Program-made: the position numbers and the translations under genes
Shown here: piece after piece, positions 26,573-35,772 of the stretch
How the letters are laid out: each line of letters begins with the position of its first letter
Numbering within the stretch: the stretch's first letter is position 1
Source of the DNA: M3007 sp965249785
GTDB taxonomy: Bacteria > Bacteroidota > Bacteroidia > Chitinophagales > Saprospiraceae
DNA: 64,000 nucleotides
Reading direction: 5' to 3'
NCBI GenBank assembly: GCA_965249785.1
Contig: CBDFMU010000042.1
Span: 1 to 64,000 of the forward strand
The notes under the pieces: model-generated
What the model was told of the DNA's origin: nothing
What the model saw: the letters and a program-made list of their open reading frames with translations, nothing else
The model's database searches: none

Positions 26573-27355
26573 ATGAGAAAGTCCATTCTAATTTCGCTCA
26601 CCTTATTGTCTGCCATCGTGCTATGGTTTACCTGTTCCTATTGCCGCAGCATCAAGCATAACACCGATTCTAAACCCGTTACCCATGAGAAGTGGAATGC
26701 CTTGCTCAAAAAACACGTCCGGGAAGACGGCATGGTGGATTATAAAGGCTTCGTTCGTGACAGCGCAGCCCTGAACGATTACTTGAAATTGCTGGAAACA
26801 TCCCACCCCAGCGACAAAAACTGGAGCCGCAATGAACAGATGGCTTACTGGATCAATGCCTATAATGCCTATACTATTCAGCTCATTATCCAACATTATC
26901 CGATAGCGAGTATCAAGGATATTAAGAAAGGCGTGGCCTTCGTCAACTCAGTGTGGGACATCAAATTCATTCACATTCAAGGCTATACGTATGATCTAAA
27001 TAACCTCGAACATAATATTCTACGGCCCGTTTTCAAGGATGCCCGCATTCACGCCGCTATTAATTGTGCCTCTTATTCCTGCCCGAAACTGTTGAATGAA
27101 GCCTATACCGCCGCCAAATTGGACAAGCAACTCGATGCTGCTATGCGTGGTTTTATCAACGACCCGAATCGCAACAAAATCAAGGCGGACAAAGCTGAAA
27201 TATCGGAAATATTCAAGTGGTTCAAGGGCGACTTTGAGCGCGATGGCAGCGGCTCCGTGTGGGGATTTCTGAACAAATTTTCTACCGTGAAATTATCCAA
27301 AAACACCGACATTGGCTACCTGGATTACGACTGGAATTTGAATGAAGCAAAATAA
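26573..27355 (+). CDS. DUF547 domain-containing exported protein
   Basis: From the ATG at 26573, 260 residues beginning MRKSILISLTLLSAIVLWF, an export signal or membrane anchor with Cys residues just after it. The DUF547 core is seen in WSRNEQMAYWINAYNAYTIQ, INSVW-like VNSVWDIKFI, NLEHNILRP and HAAINCASYSCPKLLNEAY, all highly typical of the family, followed by IFKWFKGDFE. DUF547 proteins are structurally related to cysteine transglutaminase/peptidase folds, and the conserved NCASxSCP segment supplies the candidate Cys. The function is not established. Fourteen bases separate it from the histidine kinase gene. Confidence 0.85.
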   Translation: MRKSILISLTLLSAIVLWFTCSYCRSIKHNTDSKPVTHEKWNALLKKHVREDGMVDYKGFVRDSAALNDYLKLLETSHPSDKNWSRNEQMAYWINAYNAYTIQLIIQHYPIASIKDIKKGVAFVNSVWDIKFIHIQGYTYDLNNLEHNILRPVFKDARIHAAINCASYSCPKLLNEAYTAAKLDKQLDAAMRGFINDPNRNKIKADKAEISEIFKWFKGDFERDGSGSVWGFLNKFSTVKLSKNTDIGYLDYDWNLNEAK

Positions 27356-27369
27356 ATAGCCATTACTTA

Positions 27370-28992
27370 ATGCAGCAAGTACTAGATTTCTTCCGAAAGT
27401 TATTTGATACCAGCGATTTTCCGGCCCGCTGGCATTGTGGACGCTGGACAGATTTTCACGGTTGGCTGTACATCATCTCCGATCTGCTCATCTGGTCGGC
27501 GTATTTTGCCATTCCACTCCTGCTTTTTGGTTACATTCGGAAAAAAGAAGTGCCCTTTCATCGGGTCTTTTATTTGTTTGGCGCTTTCATTTTGGCTTGT
27601 GGCATTACCCACCTGCTCGACGCTATTATCTTCTGGTCTCCGGTTTACCGGCTGAGTGCGGTGGCTCGTTTTTTCACCGGGGTGATCAGTTGGGTCACAG
27701 TTTTTGCGGTGTTGCGGGTATTGCCAGCGGCTTTTGCGATGCGTACGCCGGTAGATTTTGAAAAGGAAATTGAAAAACGCAAAGCCGTCGAGAAGGAGTT
27801 GAATAAAAATAATCACCTGCTCAATCTGGCCCAGCAAATCGCCAGAATGGGCCATTGGGAGTGGCGGAAAAACGAAGGTACTATCGTCCACGGCTCGGCA
27901 GAACTCTTGCGGATATACGAGATAGCGGGCGATAATGGAGCATTGCATTACGAAGACCTGTTGCAGCGTACCCACCCCGACGACCGTGATTATGTGGTGG
28001 CCAACTGGCAAAAAGCGATGCAGGAAGGGTTGCTTGCCCCATCCTACTACCGGCTAATCGGTTCATCCAACCAGATCGTTCATATTATGGTGCAAGGTGA
28101 TGCCCTGCGCGATGCAAACGGGGATATTATTGGCCTGATTGGTACGACTCAGGATGTGACCCAAGCCAAAAGAACCGAAGAAGAACTGCTGCAAAAAACC
28201 CGTGATCTGGAAAGCAAAGTGATTGAACTGCAACGTTTTGCCTTCATCGCCTCGCACGATTTGAAAGAGCCTTTGCGTAAAATCAGCCTGTTTGCTTCCC
28301 GATTACAAGGTCAGTTTGGCGCTACCTTGCCGGAGAAAGGCACAGAATATGTGCAGAAAATACAGGAGAATGCCAACCGCCAACAGCAGTTAGTGGATGA
28401 GATCATGCAGTTGTCCCGCTTATCAGAAACCACGGAAACCAAGGTATGGACTTCCCTGAGTGCCTTAGCGGAAGAGGTACGTAGCGATCTGGAACTGCTG
28501 ATTCAGGATAATCAGGCGATTGTCCTGATCGGTGCTTTGCCGGAAGCGCCCGTGGCCCCCGTACAAATCCGTATTTTATTTCAAAATCTGCTCAATAACG
28601 CGCTGAAATTCCGCTTGCCAGACCGCGTGTCCGAAATTCGTATTTCCGGTGAAATAGTAACCCGCTCGCACGCCGATTGGCCACAGGAAATTCCTGCCAA
28701 TTTTAGCATTATCAACGACCCTGCTTTCCGCGAGCAGTTCTGCAAGATTGTGGTGCAAGACAACGGCATCGGCTTTGAACCGGAATACGCACAGATGATT
28801 TTTCAGATGTTCAAACGGCTGCATGGCCACGAATATGCCGGTACGGGGCTTGGCTTGGCGATTTGCAAACAGATCGTGGAGAACCACCGAGGCATGATTA
28901 GCGCCGCTTCCCAGCCGGGCGAAGGGGCTACTTTCACCATCTTTTTGCCCCTGACCAGCCCTACTTTACCGATTACTGCTCCAAGTGTATGA
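27370..28992 (+). CDS. Sensor histidine kinase with ethylene-receptor-like N-terminal domain
   Basis: A 540-residue kinase. Residues about 30-122 form three membrane helices matching the ethylene-binding domain of plant ETR1: Asp38 and Tyr45 (SDLLIWSAYFAIP), Ile74, Cys77 and His81 (FILACGITHLL). These align with ETR1 Asp25, Tyr32, Ile62, Cys65 and His69, the copper-ethylene site. A PAS domain covers about 150-265 (MGHWEWRKNEG ... IGTTQDVTQAKR). HisKA carries phospho-acceptor His296 in IASHDLKEPLRKI, and HATPase follows with LLNNALKF, DNGIGFEPEYA and GTGLGLAICKQIVENHRG. No receiver or output domain is attached, and no response regulator is adjacent. Its stop overlaps the next start (ATGA). Confidence 0.9.
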   Translation: MQQVLDFFRKLFDTSDFPARWHCGRWTDFHGWLYIISDLLIWSAYFAIPLLLFGYIRKKEVPFHRVFYLFGAFILACGITHLLDAIIFWSPVYRLSAVARFFTGVISWVTVFAVLRVLPAAFAMRTPVDFEKEIEKRKAVEKELNKNNHLLNLAQQIARMGHWEWRKNEGTIVHGSAELLRIYEIAGDNGALHYEDLLQRTHPDDRDYVVANWQKAMQEGLLAPSYYRLIGSSNQIVHIMVQGDALRDANGDIIGLIGTTQDVTQAKRTEEELLQKTRDLESKVIELQRFAFIASHDLKEPLRKISLFASRLQGQFGATLPEKGTEYVQKIQENANRQQQLVDEIMQLSRLSETTETKVWTSLSALAEEVRSDLELLIQDNQAIVLIGALPEAPVAPVQIRILFQNLLNNALKFRLPDRVSEIRISGEIVTRSHADWPQEIPANFSIINDPAFREQFCKIVVQDNGIGFEPEYAQMIFQMFKRLHGHEYAGTGLGLAICKQIVENHRGMISAASQPGEGATFTIFLPLTSPTLPITAPSV

Positions 28993-29550
28993 AAACTGAT
29001 TTAAAACGGGTGGCCCTGCTCGGCCCCGAAAGTTCTGGCAAAAGTTATCTGACGGAAAAATTAGCCGCCCATTTCCAGACCGTTTTTGTGGAAGAATATG
29101 GCCGCACGTACTGCGAAAAATTCGGAATGCAACTCACTGAACTGGATTTCGCGCACATTGCGGGCGGCCAACTCTACCGCGAAGATGAAATGGCGAAACA
29201 AGCCAACGGTATTCTGTTCTGCGATACGGAGTTGATTGTCACCCAGATATGGAGCGAAATCTACTTTCAGGGCGTTTGCCAACCGTGGATTATTTGGGCC
29301 AACCGCGCTCGGCACTACGACCTTGTTTTTACTATTGAAACCGGATATTCCCTGGGTAAATGATGGTCTGCGCGAATACGAGCAGCAGCGCGATTTTATG
29401 TTCCAACGGCTGCACGAGGAACTGGAGAGCCGAAAATATGACTATGTAATAATCAGTGGCGATTTTGAAGAACGTACGCGTATGGCGGTGGAAGCGGTGG
29501 AAAAACTGCTATCAGGCGAAATTAGTACGGTTCAGAAACCTGACTTATAG
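28989..29550 (+). pseudogene. NadR-like AAA ATPase / ribosylnicotinamide kinase-type gene with one-base frameshift
   Basis: The first frame (28989-29363) encodes MKTDLKRVALLGPESSGKSY, with a P-loop GPESSGKS, and DTELIVTQIWSEIYF, and runs to HYDLVF. It then goes out of frame and stops. The second frame continues exactly where the family should go on: LLKPDIPWVNDGLREYEQQR, then ISGDFEERTRMAVEAVEKLL. The switch point is the T5 run at 29326-29330. With four Ts the protein reads YDLVLLLKPDIPW without interruption, about 186 residues. This is a kinase domain like the C-terminal part of NadR (phosphorylation of nicotinamide riboside). Either a real recent mutation or a homopolymer sequencing error. 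It overlaps the kinase stop by four bases. Confidence 0.8.
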
Positions 29551-29612
29551 AAAAGAATGTCATCTTTAGGAGTTCCCTTCTCATTAGTTTCGCCCTAAAA
29601 ATATAAGTTCCC

Positions 29613-32426
29613 ATGAAATATTTTATTTACTTCTCATTCTACTTATTTTTTATTGATCAAGTAAATGGCCAAATTCCAGTTTGGAATATAGAGGCCACTG
29701 AATATCGGGGTGGTGTTATTCCACATGTTTCTATACAACTTCGGGGAGATAAATTTCTTTTTTATAGCCAGAAGCAAATTATGGAATTAAATTCTCAGGG
29801 CATAATTACTACAGGAGCAAGCAGTGGTTATTATATACAAGGCTATGGGGAATTTATTAAAGAAAAAATTGATCCGCAAACTGGACAGCCTTATTTTCTA
29901 CTAGTATCTAGCGGTCCAGCTTTCTCTGGTGGTCTTTTGCTCAACATAAGCGAATACTATCCCGACGTAGGTTTTACCTATGGAACCTACCTGAGCGAAG
30001 AAGAAAGTGGCATAGCAAGATCACCTTTTTTTATAGCCCGCAACGACAGTGTATTTTTTATTCTAGGAAAAAAATATTTTCGTCAAGTTACCTACCACGC
30101 CGACCATAGTTTAGTAGTTGACTGGCAGCAAGATAACACCATCGGTACGCCAAGTGGTGGAGTATTAATAGACGATGGTCTGGTTGGAATAACTTACGAC
30201 GGACAGATTTTTGCCTTGGATACTTTGGGTAATATTTTATGGAATAATCCTGCTCCGACTCAACTTAATCATTTAGAAAAAACAGAAGATGGTTATTTGG
30301 CTTGTAATAGAGCATTATCTCCCTCATTAACAGGTGCGTCAGTGATCAAATTTACTAGCAATGGTACAATAGATTGGGACAAGAGTTTTTCTGACCGAAC
30401 TTATGAGTTTTTACTAGTAGAAGCGGATGGTAGTATTACTGTAACTGGACAAGACTCAGCGTATAATATGGTACTTCATCACTTGGATCACGATGGTAAC
30501 ACTATTTGGCGAAAGACATACCAGAAAGGAACAGGTGTTGCAATCTTGCGTACTCCTGACAATGGTTATCTATTTGCCGGTGTGGTTTCAGGGCTTCACT
30601 TTGCAATGATAAAAACTGATAATTTTGGAACTACTAGTCCAGTTATAGAGTATAGGTCTTTGCAAAATAGAAAAATAGAAAACGACATATTGAGTTCAGT
30701 ATTCATCCCTGCTGCTACTGTGTTTTCTAATAATACTGGGAATAGTTTTTTTGTGCCAAAAGAAAATAAAACATCTATATTCTATGCGGCAGCCCCATGG
30801 ATAGGTGGATTAGATCAAGAGGACAGTTTACACTTATCTGTTGCTACTTATGCTTATGTGTATAGAGGTTCTGATTATAGAGCTGGAATAGCCCAAACAT
30901 CCAATAATGATCTCAATCGCGTCTGGTCTGTTAGCCGCTCAGAAATAGAAGCCCTACAACAAGATTGGCTGGACGACGGTCTGATCAATGAACCTGTTCC
31001 TTATGACATATTAACCTGGCCAGCAAAAGGCAATTTGGATTTTAAATACAATATTGCCTTTGCGAAGACTACTATTAATAAAGATCTACTTCCTGCACCT
31101 TTCATAGATGTTAATGGAGATGGGAAATATTCTATCTACGATGGAGACTATCCGCGTATTAAAGGCGATCAAATGGCTTGGTGGGTATTTACGGATAGTA
31201 CTACTCACCAAGTCAACAATGGACGCGTGTTATTACTGGATATATATGCATCGGCATACTTATACAATTGTGGAGAAGTTGACAAACTGAACAATTCATT
31301 ATTTGTAGATTTCGACATTATAAATCGTTCTAATAACAGCTATAAAAATGTTTTTGCTGGCCTGTGGTCTGATCCTGATATTGGTTGTCCCAATGATGAT
31401 TTCGTTGGTACCCTGCCTGCTTTAAATGCGTTTTATGGATATAATCAGGATAATGAAGATAGCCCTTGCAATGAATATACCGCCTTTGGCACAACTATAC
31501 CTGTTGGCTCGGTTGCTTTTACTAATGCTACTCTTGATAAATCTATTTACTACAATAATGGATCAGTTATGCCACTACCTTTACCTGAGACGAGCGACCC
31601 TTCTTCTGAAGAAGAATATAATAATTATTTACAAGGGAAATGGAAAGATGGCACTATACCTACTTATAATGGTCAACCTATTGACTACGCATTCCCGGAT
31701 AATCCAGCAGACCCTACTGGTAATTCGATGTGCTATGCAGGAGGAACATTTCCCGCTGGTGATCGCCGCATGATCGGTTCGCATGGCCCATTCGACTTTG
31801 CGCCCGGAGATACTTTTCAACTACATGTGGCATTTACTTATCATCCTGATATTCCGCTGCCTTGTCCTGATATTTTTGGCACGGTAAAAAATGATCTGGA
31901 ATTACTACAAAATCTAGTACATTCCGGTGCTTTGGACGCACCAGCCAATCTACCAACTGTCGTGCATTTGTCTGCCGGTCAATCCATTTTACTGGATGCC
32001 ACAGTCCCAGGTGCGACGGCCTATAATTGGTCAAATGGTGCCACTACGCCAGTAATTAGCATAAATCAGACGGGCAATTATACGGTTACTATTACGCGCG
32101 TTACAGGTTGTTCTTCAGTAGAAATGGTCGTGGTGCAGAGTACTACTTCCAGCGAAACGCCGACACTTCGGCCAGATCAATTCCGCTTATTTCCTAATCC
32201 TACAAGCGGACAGTTTACCGCAGAATTGCAGGGCTTGAGACCAGAAAAAGTAGTATTTACTTTGATCAATGCCATCGGGCAGATAGTACAATCGCAAACA
32301 GTAAATTCTAGTAGTGGCACACTCCGCCAAGTATTCGACTATGGCCAATTACCCATCGGTATTTATACGCTTCGGGTTCATTCGGGAGAAAAGGCATTAT
32401 ATAAAAAATTAATTATTCAGCGATAA
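29613..32426 (+). CDS. T9SS type A secreted protein with PQQ-like repeats
   Basis: A 937-residue protein. The signal peptide is IYFSFYLFFIDQVNGQ. The first half shows propeller-like strand repeats (GVLIDDGLVGITYDGQIFAL; TSNGTIDWDKSF; ILRTPDNGYLFAGVV). The middle block has DVNGDGKYSIYDGDYPRIKG and NNSLFVDFDIINRSNNSYKN, typical of large Saprospiraceae surface proteins. Then an Ig-like domain (GATAYNWSNGATTPVISI) and a T9SS type A tail (FRLFPNPTSGQFTAEL ... GIYTLRVHSGEKALYKK). It should be exported by Sec and T9SS and attached to the surface. Codon use is clearly more AT-rich than in the flanking genes. The specific role is unknown. Confidence 0.85.
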   Translation: MKYFIYFSFYLFFIDQVNGQIPVWNIEATEYRGGVIPHVSIQLRGDKFLFYSQKQIMELNSQGIITTGASSGYYIQGYGEFIKEKIDPQTGQPYFLLVSSGPAFSGGLLLNISEYYPDVGFTYGTYLSEEESGIARSPFFIARNDSVFFILGKKYFRQVTYHADHSLVVDWQQDNTIGTPSGGVLIDDGLVGITYDGQIFALDTLGNILWNNPAPTQLNHLEKTEDGYLACNRALSPSLTGASVIKFTSNGTIDWDKSFSDRTYEFLLVEADGSITVTGQDSAYNMVLHHLDHDGNTIWRKTYQKGTGVAILRTPDNGYLFAGVVSGLHFAMIKTDNFGTTSPVIEYRSLQNRKIENDILSSVFIPAATVFSNNTGNSFFVPKENKTSIFYAAAPWIGGLDQEDSLHLSVATYAYVYRGSDYRAGIAQTSNNDLNRVWSVSRSEIEALQQDWLDDGLINEPVPYDILTWPAKGNLDFKYNIAFAKTTINKDLLPAPFIDVNGDGKYSIYDGDYPRIKGDQMAWWVFTDSTTHQVNNGRVLLLDIYASAYLYNCGEVDKLNNSLFVDFDIINRSNNSYKNVFAGLWSDPDIGCPNDDFVGTLPALNAFYGYNQDNEDSPCNEYTAFGTTIPVGSVAFTNATLDKSIYYNNGSVMPLPLPETSDPSSEEEYNNYLQGKWKDGTIPTYNGQPIDYAFPDNPADPTGNSMCYAGGTFPAGDRRMIGSHGPFDFAPGDTFQLHVAFTYHPDIPLPCPDIFGTVKNDLELLQNLVHSGALDAPANLPTVVHLSAGQSILLDATVPGATAYNWSNGATTPVISINQTGNYTVTITRVTGCSSVEMVVVQSTTSSETPTLRPDQFRLFPNPTSGQFTAELQGLRPEKVVFTLINAIGQIVQSQTVNSSSGTLRQVFDYGQLPIGIYTLRVHSGEKALYKKLIIQR

Positions 32427-32431
32427 AATTT

Positions 32432-32493
32432 AAGTGTAGCATACCTTCAATAAATAGTTCACTACTAATCTTGGACTTAGGTATGCCGCACTT
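32432..32493. terminator. Bidirectional hairpin between convergent genes
   Basis: AAGTGTAGCATACCT (32432-32446) pairs with AGGTATGCCGCACTT (32479-32493), with a two-base internal mismatch. It lies between the convergent T9SS protein gene and hemE and can serve both transcripts. The plus-strand side is followed by TTATCT. Confidence 0.6.
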
Positions 32494-32500
32494 TTATCTA

Positions 32501-33532
32501 TTAATACCGAAACCCTTTAACCGTATCCACAAAAGCGCGCACGCCATCGAGTGGCGTATCGGGATACACGCCGTGGCCCAGATTGACAATATGCTTTCCC
32601 CCAAAAGCACGGAGCATCGCAATGGTTTCTTTTTCAATGCTTTGCGTGGTGCCATATAAAGCGCAAGGATCGAGATTTCCCTGCAATACTTTCTTGCCGC
32701 CCGTAGTCATCTTTGCCCATTCGGGCGACATAGACCAGTCCAAACCAAGTATTTGACAAGGTAACTCGGCCAAATCTTCCATCGAAAACCAGGCGCCTTT
32801 CGCAAAAACCGTCTTCGGTATTTCCGGCAATGCTTCGCAAATGCGTTGCAAATAAGGCAGCGCAAATATGCGATAATGCGCTGGCGGTAATTCACCCGCC
32901 CAGGAATCAAAAAGTTGAATCAAATCTGCGCCAGCGGCTACTTGACCACGCAGATAAGCGATGGTGGTCGTAGTAATTTTTTCGAGTAGCGCGTGCGCCA
33001 GTGCCGGTTCGGTGTAGAGGAGACGACGCGCTTTGGAGAACGTCTTGCTGCCGCTGCCTTCGACCATGTACGCCAATATCGTCCAGGGAGCACCGGCGAA
33101 ACCGATGAGCGGTACGCGGCCATTTAGTTCGCGTTTGGTGATGCGCAGGGCTTCGTATACGTAGTGTAGTCGCTCGGCGGCAGCCTCTCCTGCGTCCAAA
33201 GCCATTATATCTGCTTCATTTTCAATGACTTTGGGGAAACGTGGTCCCTTTGCTTCCACCATTTCGTAGTTCAAGCCCATTGCTTCGGGGATCACCAAAA
33301 TATCGGAAAAGATGATCGCCGCATCTACCCCCAATTCATCTACTGGCTGCAAAGTGGCCTCGGCGGCGGCTTCTGGGGCTTTGACAAATTCTTTGAAATC
33401 AGGAAAGTTGGCTCGCAAGGCGCGGTATTGCGGCAGGATACGTCCGGCCTGGCGCATAATCCACACGGGCGGTCGTTCGACGGACTGGCCTTGGGCGGCG
33501 CGGAGAAAAAGGGATTGGTCAAGGGTGGTCAT
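32501..33532 (-). CDS. hemE: Uroporphyrinogen decarboxylase
   Basis: A 343-residue HemE, the usual length. It converts uroporphyrinogen III to coproporphyrinogen III by four decarboxylations in haem synthesis, in the cytoplasm. Signatures: PPVWIMRQAGRILPQYR at residues 21-37 (the family R-Q-A-G-R active-site loop), AAIIFSDILVIPEAMG with the catalytic Asp, GFAGAPWTILAYMVEG, and the C-terminal NLGHGVYPDTP. The ATG at 33532 is well placed before the conserved N-terminus. It stands as a single gene with a GTTGAGA-type repeat just upstream and a hairpin downstream. No other haem genes are in the window. Confidence 0.96.
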   Translation of the reverse strand: MTTLDQSLFLRAAQGQSVERPPVWIMRQAGRILPQYRALRANFPDFKEFVKAPEAAAEATLQPVDELGVDAAIIFSDILVIPEAMGLNYEMVEAKGPRFPKVIENEADIMALDAGEAAAERLHYVYEALRITKRELNGRVPLIGFAGAPWTILAYMVEGSGSKTFSKARRLLYTEPALAHALLEKITTTTIAYLRGQVAAGADLIQLFDSWAGELPPAHYRIFALPYLQRICEALPEIPKTVFAKGAWFSMEDLAELPCQILGLDWSMSPEWAKMTTGGKKVLQGNLDPCALYGTTQSIEKETIAMLRAFGGKHIVNLGHGVYPDTPLDGVRAFVDTVKGFRY

Positions 33533-33548
33533 GGAAAGACTTATAGTA

Positions 33549-33622
33549 AAAGTTGAGAGGTTGAAAATGTTGAGAGAGGTTGAGGTATTGATAGTGAATA
33601 CTTTACATTCGACCTCTGTTCA
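33549..33622. repeat. GTTGAGA-type repeat, copy 4 (weak second arm)
   Basis: AGTTGAGAGGTTGAAAATGTTGAGAGAGGTTGAGG is followed by GACCTCTGTTCAAACC as a partial complement. It lies upstream of hemE in the gap to the HEXXH protein gene. It resembles the more complete copies at 746-869 and 62043-62170. Confidence 0.5.
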
Positions 33623-33647
33623 AACCACTCTGCGTTGACTATAATCG

Positions 33648-34301
33648 TTAGCAATTAAAATTTATAACTCTTTCAAAATCAACCAAATATTTCTGATCTG
33701 CCGGACACCAATGAGGCCGAAATCCATTTAACAAACAGAAGTAATCCGCCACTACATCTCCCTGTTGCTCAAAGTTAAAATCGGCCAGTCCCCTACCCTG
33801 CTCGGCCATTTGACGCAGCCCGTTTATGCCACCATAATTATACCCTTCGGGCGTTCGTTGGGCGTATAAAGCGCGTGGAATATAGACGGAACCCAGTCGC
33901 TGGTACTGCCAAATATGCACCATTTCGTGGATAAAATGCGGTTCCGATAGTTGTCCCCAAGTATTGATAACACAGAAACTGACGTAGGCAAATTGATACT
34001 TTTTACAACCAATACGCGCTTTGTCATCTATGCTAACTTTTTGGTAATCAATAATTTCCCCAAAAATACTGCGCGCCAGTTCTATTTCGTATGGCGTTAA
34101 TTTGCGGGTGTTAGGTTTGAAAAATTGATTGAGAAAAACCAGCATTTCCGGCAAATAAAGGCAATCCGCAAATAGCAATGCAGCCTCCATAAATCGCCAA
34201 ACAAAATGCGTTGGATAAGTCCGCGTAAACGTCGGTTGTTGACCGAACAAATGCGCCCATAAGCGTTTCCACCGTATATTCAAACTAGCATATTTGGCCA
34301 T
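33648..34301 (-). CDS. Putative zinc-binding HEXXH protein (DUF4157/vgr-related-like)
   Basis: 217 residues from the ATG at 34301; the frame also allows 34334. A gluzincin-like zinc site is visible: HEMVH (His125, Glu126, His129) in FIHEMVHIWQYQ, and a downstream EQQGD (Glu178-Asp182) that fits the ExxxD third-ligand motif. Similar HExxHxxQ proteins are annotated as DUF4157-like or vgr-related and are often linked to secreted effectors, but this one has no signal peptide, and no secretion system is adjacent. Proteolytic activity is unproven. The start lies 37 bases from the stop of the upstream permease gene, so cotranscription with it is possible. Confidence 0.65.
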   Translation of the reverse strand: MAKYASLNIRWKRLWAHLFGQQPTFTRTYPTHFVWRFMEAALLFADCLYLPEMLVFLNQFFKPNTRKLTPYEIELARSIFGEIIDYQKVSIDDKARIGCKKYQFAYVSFCVINTWGQLSEPHFIHEMVHIWQYQRLGSVYIPRALYAQRTPEGYNYGGINGLRQMAEQGRGLADFNFEQQGDVVADYFCLLNGFRPHWCPADQKYLVDFERVINFNC

Positions 34302-34337
34302 CTCTACACCAATAACAATTAACCAATATACCAATAA

Positions 34338-35618
34338 CTATTTAAACCGGATAGCCCGCACTGGCGCGATATTCGAGACCACCAGCGAGGGTAACAGCAA
34401 GAAAATCAAGGTAATAGCCAAGGTACCAACGTTAATGCCGACGACGGCCATCCAGTTCAATTTTATCGGCGCGTAGGACAAATAATAGTCGGCTTCATTC
34501 AGGCGGATGAGGTGAAATTTGTCTTGCAGCCAGCAAAAACCCAGCCCAATCAGGTTGCCCCAAAACATCCCGGTAACGGTAATCACAGCGGCGTGATAAA
34601 GAAATATTTCGCGGATGCGGCCATTATTTTCACCCAAAGCTTTCAGTACGCCGATCATCGTAGTGCGTTCCAGCACGAGCACCATGAGTGCAGTCACCAT
34701 ATTCACGATGGCCACCACCAGCATCAGGCCGAGGATGACGACCTCGTTGTAATCCTGCAATTCCAGCCACTCAAAGATGGCCGGAAATTTCTCGCGGATA
34801 CTCACTACCAGTAAATCGGAACCTGTGATTTCGTTATAAATGAATTCATTATACACCTCCATATCCCGAATATCATCCAGCCAAACCTCAAAACCGGCCA
34901 CCTGATTGGCGTTCCAGCCCAGCAATTCCTGCACTACGCGGATGTCGCATAGCGCGAATTTTCGGTCATATTCTTCCAGACCAGTCTTATAAATTCCACA
35001 AATCTGGAAACGGCGAGCCAATTGCTGGCCTTCTTTTACGAAGTAAACGACCAGTTTGTCGCCCACGCCTACTTGCAGCCGGTCAGCGGTTTGGCGACTA
35101 ATAATAATGTCGCGCGAAACCGCTGTATCGGTCAGAGCAATTGGTTTGCCTTCCAGTAGATAAGGTTTTAGATTCTCCCAATCAAAATCCGTCCCGATGC
35201 CCTTCAATAAAATGCCCTCCATCGCCGTCTTGGTCCGAATAATACCGGGCTCATGCGCAAAGGCCTGAATATGCCGAATGCCCCCGCGCGGAGGCCGCTG
35301 CCCATTATCCATCAGGGCCAGTTCCGCCGCAGGAATGCCGGTCACCGTGTCCAGCGAGGGATAAAAGGTCTGGTTTTTCTCAATCGGCTGCGGCTCGAAC
35401 GACAAAGAATAGGCCGTGTCGGAAATATGAATATGCCCCCAGAACTCAAAAATCTTCCTGCTGATCTCGCTCTTAAAACCCGCAATCAGGCCAGTAGCAA
35501 CGATCATAACCGCCACGCTCAAAGCCACCGCGATGACCGCAATACGGATGATCAGCCGGGAAAAATTCTTGCCGGAATCCAGGGCAATACGGCGGGCGAT
35601 GAAAAAGGGAAGGTTCAA
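34338..35618 (-). CDS. ABC transporter permease, FtsX/LolC-LolE family
   Basis: A 426-residue inner-membrane permease. The N-terminal FIARRIALDSGKNFSRLIIRIAV and the first membrane helix (VIAVALSVAVMIVATGLIAGF) match the LolC/E group. A large periplasmic domain covers about 45-270. Three C-terminal helices follow: LMLVVAIVNMVTALMVLVLE, then MIGVLKALGENNGRIREIF and the last helix near IFLLLPSLVVSNIAPVRAIRFK, which carry the FtsX signature. It would extract lipoproteins for outer-membrane sorting together with a LolD ATPase, which is not in the window. The start appears to be TTG at 35618; there is no in-frame ATG nearby. Assignment to LolC/E rather than MacB is by topology (four helices). Confidence 0.85.
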   Translation of the reverse strand: MNLPFFIARRIALDSGKNFSRLIIRIAVIAVALSVAVMIVATGLIAGFKSEISRKIFEFWGHIHISDTAYSLSFEPQPIEKNQTFYPSLDTVTGIPAAELALMDNGQRPPRGGIRHIQAFAHEPGIIRTKTAMEGILLKGIGTDFDWENLKPYLLEGKPIALTDTAVSRDIIISRQTADRLQVGVGDKLVVYFVKEGQQLARRFQICGIYKTGLEEYDRKFALCDIRVVQELLGWNANQVAGFEVWLDDIRDMEVYNEFIYNEITGSDLLVVSIREKFPAIFEWLELQDYNEVVILGLMLVVAIVNMVTALMVLVLERTTMIGVLKALGENNGRIREIFLYHAAVITVTGMFWGNLIGLGFCWLQDKFHLIRLNEADYYLSYAPIKLNWMAVVGINVGTLAITLIFLLLPSLVVSNIAPVRAIRFK

Positions 35619-35772
35619 GAAAAAGGTGGTAAGGGTTGAAAGTGAAGGTTTTAAATGAGGAGACAGTATTAAGGAGTCAGGAATCAGATGTTAAGTGCTA
35701 AGATACTGATAATTAATGTTTTGTATGATTCATGAACAATCTCCTATGGATCAGATATAATAGAATTACGTT

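Noticed and set aside
28989..29550. Programmed +1 frameshift in the NadR-like gene and in lpxB
   Set aside because: Neither site has a slippery codon followed by a stop and upstream pairing as in prfB. A homopolymer or single-base error explains both better.
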